A program made the position numbers and the translations under genes. 64,000 nt of DNA from Burkholderia pyrrocinia (GTDB taxonomy: Bacteria; Pseudomonadota; Gammaproteobacteria; Burkholderiales; Burkholderiaceae): positions 1,984,001 through 2,048,000 of the forward strand of contig NZ_CP094460.1 in the NCBI RefSeq assembly GCF_022809715.1, given 5' to 3'. Positions 1 to 8,393 of the stretch are shown here, in pieces (within the stretch, counting starts at the first letter, position 1; every line of letters begins with the position of its first letter). The notes beneath the pieces are model-generated. The model was not told the DNA's origin, ran no database searches, and was given only the letters and a program-made list of their open reading frames with translations.

Positions 1-148
1 TGGACGCTGCATTGCACACTGTATGTTTATTGCTAAGCTCGTATAAATGGTTTTCATCGCCATACGCGGGGCCGACTTATGCGCGTGCAGAACCGGCCAG
101 CGTGCGTCGCCAACCGATCGACGGTAATCCCCCAACCTCACACTAAAA

Positions 149-970
149 ATGCAAACAACCAACGACCTGCTTCCCGGCTGCGACGCACGGGAATCGATGG
201 CCGCAAGCGACCGCTATCGCGCGCCCGCGCTCGACAAAGGCCTCGACATTCTCGAACTCCTGTCGGAGCAGAAGGAAGGACTCACCCGCACCGAAATCAC
301 GAAGGAACTCGGCCGCAACGCGAGCGAAATCTACCGGATGCTCGAACGCCTCGTCGCACGCCGCTACGTGATGCGCTCGAGCGGCGGCGACCGCTACACG
401 CTCAGCCTCAAGCTGTTTGCGCTCGCGCACCGGCATCCGCCGATGAACCGGCTGATCGCCGAGGCATTGCCGCCGATGCAGCGCTTCGCCGATGCCACCG
501 AACAGTCGTGCCACCTGTCGGTCTACGATCGCGGCAACCTGCTCGTGATCGCGCAGGTCGACGGGCCCGGCCCGTGGGGCGTGTCGGTCCGGCTCGGCTC
601 GCGCGTCGGGCTCGCCGATACGGCGTCGGGGCGCGTGATGCTGTCGTTCCAGGGCGCCGAGCAGCGCGCGCACATGCTGGCCGAGCATCGCAAGGTCAGG
701 GGCGAAGCGCCGCTGAACGAGCAGGAACTCGCGCATGCGTGCCAGTCCATCCGGCAGTCCGGCTATCTGCGCCAGGACAGCCGCCAGGCGTACGGCGTGA
801 CCGACCTGACCGCACCGATCCTCGGGCCGTCCGGCCATGCGATCGCGGTACTGACCTGCCCGTACATGCGCCGGATCGATGCGCACACGGCGCCGTCCGT
901 CGACGTCGCCGTCGAAGGGCTGCGCGACACGGCCGCCCACCTGTCGATGGGCCGCATCGAGGCCTGCTGA
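149..970 (+). CDS. IclR-family transcriptional regulator
   Basis: Predicted DNA-binding regulator of the IclR family, 273 aa. A winged-helix N-terminal domain spans about residues 25-85, with the helix-turn-helix around LTRTEITKELG, and a C-terminal effector-binding domain covers about 95-265. The effector cannot be read from the sequence. No clear ribosome binding site precedes the ATG at 149. An in-frame ATG at 197 (MAASDRYR) sits just after GGGAA and would give 257 aa, so the start is uncertain. An A/T-rich patch with TATAAA at 42-47 lies upstream and could be part of a promoter. IclR regulators usually control an adjacent catabolic operon, but the downstream gene is unrelated, so the target is probably off the left edge. 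Confidence 0.9.
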   Translation: MQTTNDLLPGCDARESMAASDRYRAPALDKGLDILELLSEQKEGLTRTEITKELGRNASEIYRMLERLVARRYVMRSSGGDRYTLSLKLFALAHRHPPMNRLIAEALPPMQRFADATEQSCHLSVYDRGNLLVIAQVDGPGPWGVSVRLGSRVGLADTASGRVMLSFQGAEQRAHMLAEHRKVRGEAPLNEQELAHACQSIRQSGYLRQDSRQAYGVTDLTAPILGPSGHAIAVLTCPYMRRIDAHTAPSVDVAVEGLRDTAAHLSMGRIEAC

Positions 971-1141
971 CGCGCGGGTTCAACGAAGCGCACGGGGCCG
1001 GCGCGGTTGCGCCTGCCCGGTCGCGCGCGACACCAGTGCAGTGCACGATCCACGGCGCCATATCGTGCGCTCACGGCGCTACGCTAGAATAGCGGCCCTC
1101 TCAAAAACTACGGCGGCCGGTTGTCGCGGCCGTCGTGTCCG

Positions 1142-1693
1142 ATGGATGTCATGGCCAAACTTCTGAACGATCAAGAATTCCAGCGTTTCTCCGAACTTCA
1201 GCAGAAGCAGGCAAGCTTCACGATCACGCCCGAGGAGGCGGACGAGCTGCGCGATATCGTCGCGCGCGCGCAGAAGAAGCGCGACGATCGTGCCGCCGCG
1301 ATGCAGGCGATCGAGAACTACATCGAGCAGTTCGACATCACGCCCGACGAGCTCTTCTCGCCCGAGCAGATCGGCGACGCGGCCCGCACTTACGGGCTCA
1401 TCACGGCGACCAAGAAGGAACGCACGCTGCCGCCGTCGATTACGTTCAACGGCAAGCCGTACCAGTGGACCAAGACGCTTCCGGACGACGTGCGCGGCGC
1501 GCTGTTCGAAGCATTCACGTCCGGCGAGTCGGTCAAGCGCTTCATCGCGATGCCGAAGGACACCGCGCGTTGCGCGCTGACGATCGCCCGCCTCGAGCGC
1601 GAAACCGGCGCCGTCTATGCCGATCCGCACCTCGAGGAACTCGCGATTTCGCGCGACCAGGTGAACGACGCGGCGTCGAAACTCGCTGCCTGA
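1142..1693 (+). CDS. H-NS-like hypothetical protein
   Basis: Protein of 183 aa with no confident family name. Seen in sequence: a charged helical N-terminal half (about residues 5-60, rich in E, Q, K and R), then FDITPDELF (about 63-71) and KERTLPPSITFNGKPY (about 90-105). These two motifs occur in the same order in the H-NS protein at 5276-5578 as YDITPEELGF and KRTLPPKYLNPKTG. I infer a divergent H-NS relative in which the DNA-binding loop is replaced and about 80 extra residues are added. Three starts are possible: TTG 1121, ATG 1142 and ATG 1151; none has a good ribosome binding site and 1142 is chosen as the first ATG. A TAGAAT at 1085-1090 is a plausible -10 box. The gene is followed within about 95 nt by the 23-bp tandem array. 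Confidence 0.75.
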   Translation: MDVMAKLLNDQEFQRFSELQQKQASFTITPEEADELRDIVARAQKKRDDRAAAMQAIENYIEQFDITPDELFSPEQIGDAARTYGLITATKKERTLPPSITFNGKPYQWTKTLPDDVRGALFEAFTSGESVKRFIAMPKDTARCALTIARLERETGAVYADPHLEELAISRDQVNDAASKLAA

Positions 1694-1786
1694 ATCTGAT
1701 CGCGGGCACGGTTCATGCGTGCCCGCACCCGTATGTGACGCCGGCATTGGCCGGCGCCGCGCTCGCGGGTGCCGTGCATCCGCACG

Positions 1787-2057
1787 CTCCCGAAAAGTCT
1801 CACCCTGGTGTCCTGCAAACGCTCACCAACACCTCCCGAAAAAGCTCACCCAAGGCTCCTGGAGACCCTCACCAAAGTCTCCCGAATGTCCTCACCGACA
1901 TCTCCCGCAGACCCTCACCAACGCGTCCCGGAAAGGCTCACCAGCGTCTCCCGCAGGTGCTCACCGGCCGTTCCCGGGAAGGCTCACCGAACGCCCCCGT
2001 ATCGGCTCACCACGCTTCCCCGGAAAAGCTCACTCGCGGCTCCCGAAAAGTCTCACC
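1787..2057 (+). repeat. Tandem array, 12 copies, exact 23-bp period
   Basis: Twelve copies of an 18-nt core, CTCCCG-N6-CTCACC, repeat at exactly 23-bp intervals. The CTCACC elements start at 1799, 1822, 1845, 1868, 1891, 1914, 1937, 1960, 1983, 2006, 2029 (CTCACT) and 2052. CTCACC is nearly invariant, TCCCG is strong, an AAAG-like segment precedes CTCACC, and the other five positions drift. The period is not a multiple of three and all three forward frames are open, so the array is unlikely to be coding. Single copies with the same 12-nt spacing between the two half-motifs occur at 4935-4952, 5258-5275 and 28072-28089. Each copy reads in the sense direction of the nearest upstream gene. Its function is unknown. 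Confidence 0.95.
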
Positions 2058-2345
2058 TTTGCGGTGATTCCGAACTGGCGAGGCCGGAACACGGTTGCGA
2101 ATACGCGTGAACGCATCGGGTGAAACGGCTGTGCGGAGCCGATAATGCGGCACACAGCAAACGCCTCCGGGCGCCATGCGTGCGTCGATATCGACGTAGC
2201 GAACGAGCCCGATACGTTTGGGCGTTTCGTACAAGATGCCGGCTCGAATTTTTTGCACCTCTGAATGAAAACAGGCACAACACGGTGAAGGATTGGCGCC
2301 ATCGACTGCATGCGCTCGCGCCGCGCTTCACGCAGCCGACGAACG
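2058..2345. other. Intergenic stretch, no supported gene
   Basis: This is the space between the 23-bp array and the convergent acetyltransferase gene. Short ORFs exist on both strands but run into the array or lack start signals. An A/T-rich patch (GAATTTTTTGCACC, about 2244-2257) is the only compositional feature. No terminator hairpin with a T-tract was found. Confidence 0.5.
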
Positions 2346-4703
2346 CTACGGCTGCAACTTCATCCTGAAACCCACGACGCCCGGCTCCTCCGTCGTCGAC
2401 ACCTCAAAACCGCACGACTTCGCGAGCGAGATCATCGCCGAGTTCTCGCGCAGCGCCTCGCCGATCATCCATGCGGTTCCGCGCGAGCGTGCGTAGTCGA
2501 TGATGCGGTTCATCAGCAGCCGGCCGAGCCCCTTGCCCTTCTGATCGGGCCGCACCGCGATCGCGAACTCCGCCGTCTCGTTGTCGGGATCGGCGACCGC
2601 GCGCACGACCGCGAGCGTATGGTCGCGCCCCGACACATCGGTGTACGACACGATGAGGGCCATCTCACGGTCGTAGTCGATCTGCGTCATGCGCGCCACC
2701 TGCGAATGATCGAAGCCGCGCACCGCGCCGAAGAAGCGCATTCGCAGATCGTCCGGCGTCATCGCGCCGAGCAGTTCGTTATGCGCGGCCTCGTCTTCCG
2801 GACGGATCGGACGGATCGTCACCGTCTCGCCGCGCCACTCGAGCGTCTGCTCGAGGTGGCGCGGATACGGCATGATCGCAAGCCGGCTGCGCCCCGTGGC
2901 CAGCGTGATGCGCGGCGCGATCACCTGCGCGCGATCGGGCAACACACGCAGCGTGACGGACATCGCGACGACTTCGCGCACGTCGCAGACGACCTGCGAC
3001 AGCGCCGTCAACGCGTCGAGCGTCGGCTCGACGGGCGTGCGGCGCGCATATGGCGAGCGCTCCATCACCGCGCGGGCGAGCACGGTGTTCAGCGGCGGCA
3101 GGCCGTAGACGACGAATGGCGCCGACACGCCGTCCGCAGGCGGCACGGCATAGCGAAACACCGGACCGAAGTTCGAATCGTCGTACATGTCGACCGTGAC
3201 ATCGACGACTTTCGCACCGGCCGGCTCGCCCGCCTGCTCGCCTTGCAGGCCGAAATGGGACAGCCAGCGCAGCGCGGCTTCGCCGGCCAGTTCATGCTGG
3301 CCGGCTTCGACCATCCGGCGCGCGTCGGCCTGTGCGGACGCAACGCACTCGGCCGGCTGCAGCGGCGTGCCCTCGGGCGTCTGCATCAGCAGTTGCCGCC
3401 CGAGGTTGTAGTCGACGAGACGCGCATACGCGCGCGCGAGCCGCTGCGGTGTCGTGTGTACGGGAATGCCGTTCGCGTGCAGCGCATCGCGCGTCGCCGC
3501 GTCGACCGCGCCGAAAAAACACGCGAGGATGCCGCGATGCGCATACTGCCGCGATTCGATCAGCGTGCGCGCAACCGAATCGGCCGGCGCGCTGTGGGAC
3601 GTCGAATGGACGACGAACAGCGTGCCCGTTTGCGGGAACGGCGCGAGCGCCTTGATCGCCGCGGCGAAGTGCTCGGGGCGCGCGTCGTCGCCCAGCGTCA
3701 GCGGATTGCCGGGCGCAGCCAGATGCGGCAGCGCGGCCGACACGGCCGAGGTTGCAGCCGGCGACCAGTCGGACAGCACGTCGCGCACCTCGGCGACCGC
3801 ATCGACCGCCAGTTTCGCGACGCCCGCATCGCTCGTCACGAGCGTCGCCGCGCCGCGCGCCGTGACACGGCCGACGCCGAGCGTCTCGATCTCGTCGAGC
3901 AGATCGTCGAGCGCATCGACGCGCACCATCCCCGCGCGCTGGAACGCCGCCGTATAGAGCGCGTCGCCGGGATCGGCGCGCCCGGTGCGCAACGCGAGCA
4001 CCGGCTTGTTGCGTGCGGCCGCACGTGCGGCCGACATGAACTTGCGCGCGGCGCGCACGGTATCGAGTTCGAGCAGGATCGCGCGCGTGCCGGGATCGCT
4101 CGCCAGATAGTCGAGCACGTCGCCCGCATCGACGTCGGACTCGCTGCCGAGCGCGACGACATGCGAAAAGCCGAGGCCTCGCGCATCGGCCCAGCCGAGC
4201 GCCGCGTTCGTCAACGCATTCGATTGCGACACCCACGCGACGCCGCCCGAGCGCGCCGTATAGGCCGGCGCGCCGAAATGCGCATGCCGCGCGGGCGACA
4301 GCACGCCGAGGCTGCCGGGCCCGACGATACGGAGCACGAACGGCTTCGCCGCCTTCAGCGTGCGATCGAGTGCGGTGCGATCGGCATCCGTGCGCGCCTC
4401 ACCGACGATCACCGCGACGCGCGTGCCGAGTTCGCCGAGCTTGCGCACGATGCCGGCCCAGGTCGCGGGCGGCGTGCAGATCACGGCTACCGACGGCGGC
4501 GCGGGCAGCCGGTCGACGTCGGAGACGACCGTAAGCCCGTCCAGCTCGCGATATTTCGGATTGACGGGCCACACGGGCCCGTCGAACGCACCGTCGAGCA
4601 CGCGCGACCACACCATCGCGCCGATACTGCCCGCGCGCGACGACGCGCCGACGACCGCAACGGACTTGGGCTGGAACAACGCATCGAGATGGCGAACGGT
4701 CAC
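2346..4703 (-). CDS. CoA-ligase-like/GNAT fusion, Pat-type protein lysine acetyltransferase
   Basis: Fusion of about 785 aa, in the same arrangement as the protein lysine acetyltransferase Pat (PatZ/YfiQ). An N-terminal CoA-binding Rossmann domain (VAVVGAS, residues 15-21) is followed by a succinyl-CoA-synthetase-like region (about 150-450), a short remnant of an ATP-grasp region (about 460-610, with SNFGPVFRY) and a C-terminal GNAT domain (about 625-785) with the acetyl-CoA loop KGKGLGRLLM. Pat enzymes acetylate and silence acetyl-CoA synthetase in the cytoplasm. The lysine-bearing part of ATP-grasp seems to be missing, so the ligase half is probably regulatory rather than catalytic. The start is GTG at 4703, because GGGAG lies 5 nt upstream and homology begins there; the frame stays open to 4916 without similarity. 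It is a monocistronic gene. Confidence 0.88.
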   Translation of the reverse strand: MTVRHLDALFQPKSVAVVGASSRAGSIGAMVWSRVLDGAFDGPVWPVNPKYRELDGLTVVSDVDRLPAPPSVAVICTPPATWAGIVRKLGELGTRVAVIVGEARTDADRTALDRTLKAAKPFVLRIVGPGSLGVLSPARHAHFGAPAYTARSGGVAWVSQSNALTNAALGWADARGLGFSHVVALGSESDVDAGDVLDYLASDPGTRAILLELDTVRAARKFMSAARAAARNKPVLALRTGRADPGDALYTAAFQRAGMVRVDALDDLLDEIETLGVGRVTARGAATLVTSDAGVAKLAVDAVAEVRDVLSDWSPAATSAVSAALPHLAAPGNPLTLGDDARPEHFAAAIKALAPFPQTGTLFVVHSTSHSAPADSVARTLIESRQYAHRGILACFFGAVDAATRDALHANGIPVHTTPQRLARAYARLVDYNLGRQLLMQTPEGTPLQPAECVASAQADARRMVEAGQHELAGEAALRWLSHFGLQGEQAGEPAGAKVVDVTVDMYDDSNFGPVFRYAVPPADGVSAPFVVYGLPPLNTVLARAVMERSPYARRTPVEPTLDALTALSQVVCDVREVVAMSVTLRVLPDRAQVIAPRITLATGRSRLAIMPYPRHLEQTLEWRGETVTIRPIRPEDEAAHNELLGAMTPDDLRMRFFGAVRGFDHSQVARMTQIDYDREMALIVSYTDVSGRDHTLAVVRAVADPDNETAEFAIAVRPDQKGKGLGRLLMNRIIDYARSRGTAWMIGEALRENSAMISLAKSCGFEVSTTEEPGVVGFRMKLQP

Positions 4704-5200
4704 ATCGGCTCCCTGCGGTAACGAAAGACGGCCCGAGCGGCATGCGGCACGGACAGGCCGCGCGCCGCTCGACGCGAACCCCAAGCATAGGCGAAGCGCA
4801 TGCGGCTGCCTATATGCCGAACGGCCGACTACCCGACGAACGTCAACGCTCGCACCATCGATCTGCAACACAAGCGCGACGCGACATCGCTGCAAGCCGC
4901 AAGCAACATGGCGCAACGCTGCCGCTTCCTCAAAGGTGAGGATTTACAGGAGCCATGGTGAGTATCTTCGGGAATTGCACGGCACAACGCGCAAACACGC
5001 GAAAGGTGATGGAAATCCGCGGCAGGCGGGCACCGCGGAAATGGCGAATGCCAATGCGCATGCACTGCGCAATTGCGCGGTTGTTTACCGGAATTCACCG
5101 CGATAAGCAGCCGAATCGCGGCGAATTCGCAAAACGTGATCCGTTAATCGTGCGGCATTGCACTGCAATTCGTCAGCGGGAATCGCACGGCGACGGCACC
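4704..5200. other. Intergenic region between hns terminator and the Pat-like gene
   Basis: About 500 bp without a supported gene. It should contain the promoter of the GTG-start gene below it. It holds a single copy of the 23-bp-array core (4935-4952) and a 12-bp perfect palindrome GCGCAATTGCGC at 5067-5078. Composition is more A/T-rich than its surroundings from about 5040 to 5200. Confidence 0.5.
4935..4952 (-). repeat. Single copy of the CTCCCG-N6-CTCACC element
   Basis: On the minus strand this reads CTCCTG-TAAATC-CTCACC, followed by TTTG. One base differs from the array core, and the 12-nt distance between half-motifs is conserved. Confidence 0.8.
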
Positions 5201-5241
5201 AAAACAAAACGGTGCGACGGCCGCATGGCCGTTCGCACCGT
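5201..5241 (-). terminator. Rho-independent terminator of hns
   Basis: A 14-bp stem (ACGGTGCGACGGCC at 5209-5222) pairs with 5227-5241, with loop GCAT and one bulged base. On the minus strand it is followed by TTTTGTTTT. It lies 35 nt past the hns stop codon. Confidence 0.88.
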
Positions 5242-5257
5242 CGGTCAACGCACGAAA

Positions 5258-5275
5258 GGTGAGGATTTTCGGGAG
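5258..5275 (-). repeat. Single copy of the CTCCCG-N6-CTCACC element, abutting the hns stop
   Basis: On the minus strand it reads CTCCCG-AAAATC-CTCACC followed by TTT. It starts at the base directly after the hns TGA and lies between the stop codon and the terminator, so it would be part of the hns mRNA 3' untranslated region. Confidence 0.85.
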
Positions 5276-5578
5276 TCAGTCCTTGATCAGGAAACGTGCG
5301 CGATTCTTGCCGAGCCACGCCGGCGCGCGCCCGCGGCCACTCCAGGTTTCGCCCGTCTTCGGATTCAGGTATTTCGGCGGCAACGTGCGCTTCGGCTTCG
5401 AGGTAGCGGCGGCGCCGGTACCTGCCGGACGAAAACCGAGCTCTTCCGGCGTGATGTCGTATTCGTCGATTTTCGCGCGGATATCGGCAATCGCGTCGGC
5501 AATCGCCTTTTCGCGTTCCTTGTCGATCTTTTGCTGAAGTCGTTCGAGCTGCGCGGTCAGTTGCCTGTAGGTCGCCAT
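5276..5578 (-). CDS. H-NS family nucleoid-associated protein
   Basis: H-NS histone family protein of 100 aa, the usual length for Burkholderia members. An N-terminal helical oligomerisation region (about 1-45, rich in K, E, A and Q) is followed by YDITPEELGF (40-49), a flexible linker with GTGAAATSKPKR, and a C-terminal DNA-binding domain with YLNPKTGETWSGRGRAPAWL (about 70-89); the RGRAP segment enters the minor groove in this family. Members bind and silence A/T-rich, often horizontally acquired DNA. The ATG at 5578 has GGAG 10 nt upstream. The 3' UTR carries a copy of the 23-bp-array element and a strong terminator. Several H-NS paralogues are usual in Burkholderia, so no symbol is assigned. 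Confidence 0.95.
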   Translation of the reverse strand: MATYRQLTAQLERLQQKIDKEREKAIADAIADIRAKIDEYDITPEELGFRPAGTGAAATSKPKRTLPPKYLNPKTGETWSGRGRAPAWLGKNRARFLIKD

Positions 5579-5681
5579 ATGGATGGGACTCCGTGAGTGT
5601 TATTCGTGAAAAATAGACGACTCCAAGCAAACAGAAAAGCGCTTCGCCCGATCGCGGTCTCCTCGGCCGGTCATTTCGGGA

Positions 5682-5954
5682 TCAATAACCGCTTTTCTTC
5701 TTGCATGCGAAGAGAAGATTTCGCACGGTGTCATCAGTCGATTGCTGGATCACTTCGAAATCCCCGTTGCACATGGCCCGGGCATTGTCCGTGCAATTGC
5801 TCCAGCCGCTGCCGGTGCATTGCACCTGCGTGGTCGGGCGCCCGTCCGAAGTGAACAGCGGCGCGCTGCCACCGCACCCGCCGAGCCCTGCAACCAGAGC
5901 CAACAACCCGGCCACCCGAGGCCACCGACAGACCGACGCAAGCATGTGTTTCAT
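5682..5954 (-). CDS. Small predicted lipoprotein
   Basis: Protein of 90 aa. A signal peptide with hydrophobic core VAGLLALVAGL ends in LGGC (Cys27), a plausible lipobox. The mature part is short and has four further cysteines (in VQCTGS, SNCTDN, AMCNGD and FACKKK), which suggests two disulfides in the periplasm. The ATG at 5954 is chosen because GGGAAG lies just upstream; the frame remains open to 6275 through the gene next door but that part lacks similarity to anything. I do not recognise a named family. It is read in the same direction as the BON-domain gene, 61 nt away. Confidence 0.75.
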   Translation of the reverse strand: MKHMLASVCRWPRVAGLLALVAGLGGCGGSAPLFTSDGRPTTQVQCTGSGWSNCTDNARAMCNGDFEVIQQSTDDTVRNLLFACKKKSGY

Positions 5955-6015
5955 TATTCTTCCCGTCAACCATTTTTTGAATGTCGCGAGTATGCCATGC
6001 GCGGCCCTTCCGTCG

Positions 6016-6543
6016 TCAGTTCGGCGTGCGGCCCGGCTGCCCGCGCGCCTTGTACGGCAAGCTCCGGCGCGGATCGTCGGTGATGCGAACGAACACCTGC
6101 TCGACGTCCGGAAGCGCCTCGAGTTCGCGTTGCAGCGCCTGCCGATCGAACGCCGTATCCGCGCATCCTTCGACATAGATGAAACGCCGCTGCACGGTGA
6201 TCCACAGGCTCGTACCGTGCAGGCGATCGGAGCCTGCGAAGTGCGCCTTCGCGGCATCGGCGATCGGCGCGTCATACATATACGAATTCGGTTTCGTGCA
6301 GCGATGCGCGAGCCAGCAGGTGGTACCGCGCTCGGCGCGGTAATGCGCGTCGTCCGTCATCTCGGCGCGGGTCATCCACGGGCCGAGCGGCAGCGGGCAT
6401 TCGGCCAGGTCCTGCGACAGCGCGACGAACGGGTCGTTGTACCAGTTGCGTCGCGCCTCGGGCGCGTCCGCGTCGCCGGACTGCGCGAGCGCGGAGGTTG
6501 CCAGCAACAGGGTCAGCCAACCTGCGATACCGATCCGCTTCAT
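6016..6543 (-). CDS. Exported BON-domain protein
   Basis: Protein of 175 aa with a cleavable signal peptide (MKRIGIAGWLTLLLATSALA, cleavage about residue 20-21). The middle part contains four cysteines in ECPL, TTCW, HRCT and EGCADT. A BON-like fold lies at about 90-160: an N-terminal helix (APIADAAKAHF), strands SLWITVQRRFIYVEG, then the helix DRQALQRELEALPDV and strand EQVFVRI. BON domains in periplasmic proteins such as OsmY bind membranes or ligands. The ATG at 6543 has AGGAG spaced 7 nt upstream. Function unknown; probably periplasmic or envelope-associated. Confidence 0.75.
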   Translation of the reverse strand: MKRIGIAGWLTLLLATSALAQSGDADAPEARRNWYNDPFVALSQDLAECPLPLGPWMTRAEMTDDAHYRAERGTTCWLAHRCTKPNSYMYDAPIADAAKAHFAGSDRLHGTSLWITVQRRFIYVEGCADTAFDRQALQRELEALPDVEQVFVRITDDPRRSLPYKARGQPGRTPN

Positions 6544-6597
6544 CGTGCTCTCCTGTTCGATGCTTCAACTCCCGCCGCATCGGCGCCGCCGATCGGC

Positions 6598-8076
<1,479 letters not shown>

Positions 8077-8109
8077 CGTGTCTTCGTCTCCATGTATTTT
8101 CGACCGGAT

Positions 8110-8226
8110 GTCTCCGAAACGAGACGGATTATCTCACTCCGGAGACACGCCACAACGGCTTGTCCGGGAAAGCCCTGCCCGGTTTCACGGGCTGGCCGGA
8201 TGGCCAGATCGTCTCCGGATGGAGAC
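8110..8226 (+). promoter_or_regulatory. Three 16-bp palindromic activator sites (UAS)
   Basis: Three sites match the pattern GTCTCC-N4-GGAGAC. They are 8211-8226 (perfect: GTCTCC GGAT GGAGAC), 8110-8125 (GTCTCC GAAA CGAGAC) and 8131-8146 (ATCTCA CTCC GGAGAC). The first two sites in map order are 21 bp apart, about two helical turns. They lie 85-200 bp upstream of a -24/-12 promoter and beside the activator gene, as expected for enhancer sites that also allow autoregulation. Confidence 0.75.
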
Positions 8227-8310
8227 GTTTTCTGTAGAATCGTCAGACATGGACCGGCGCGGGCCCGCCGGTCTCCGCCGGACCCATGTCCGGCGGCGCA
8301 ATCCGGCCGA

Positions 8311-8326
8311 TGGCACGAAACCTGCA
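8311..8326 (+). promoter_or_regulatory. Sigma54 (-24/-12) promoter of the GntP permease
   Basis: TGGCACG-N4-CTGCA matches the consensus TGGCACG-N4-TTGCA at all but one base. It lies 68 bp upstream of the chosen TTG start of the permease and downstream of the three enhancer palindromes. Confidence 0.8.
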
Positions 8327-8393
8327 CGAACCTGAGCCGGTCCGCGGCGCGTCGCGCGATCGAACAACAACCAAAGCCATTAGGAGACTCCCC

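Noticed and set aside
1787..2057. CRISPR array
   Set aside because: The repeats are contiguous 23-bp units with internal drift; there are no unique spacers between identical repeats and no cas genes.
1719..2123. Protein-coding genes across the 23-bp array in each of three forward frames
   Set aside because: The 23-bp period shifts the reading frame, and all three frames are open because the repeat lacks stop triplets. No start signals or similarity are seen.
2007..2258. Minus-strand ORF of 83 aa
   Set aside because: It runs into the repeat array, has no ribosome binding site and no recognisable similarity.
2310..4721. 803-aa plus-strand ORF antisense to the Pat-like gene
   Set aside because: It is Arg/His/Asp-rich out-of-frame translation of a G+C-rich gene; the opposite strand encodes clear domains.
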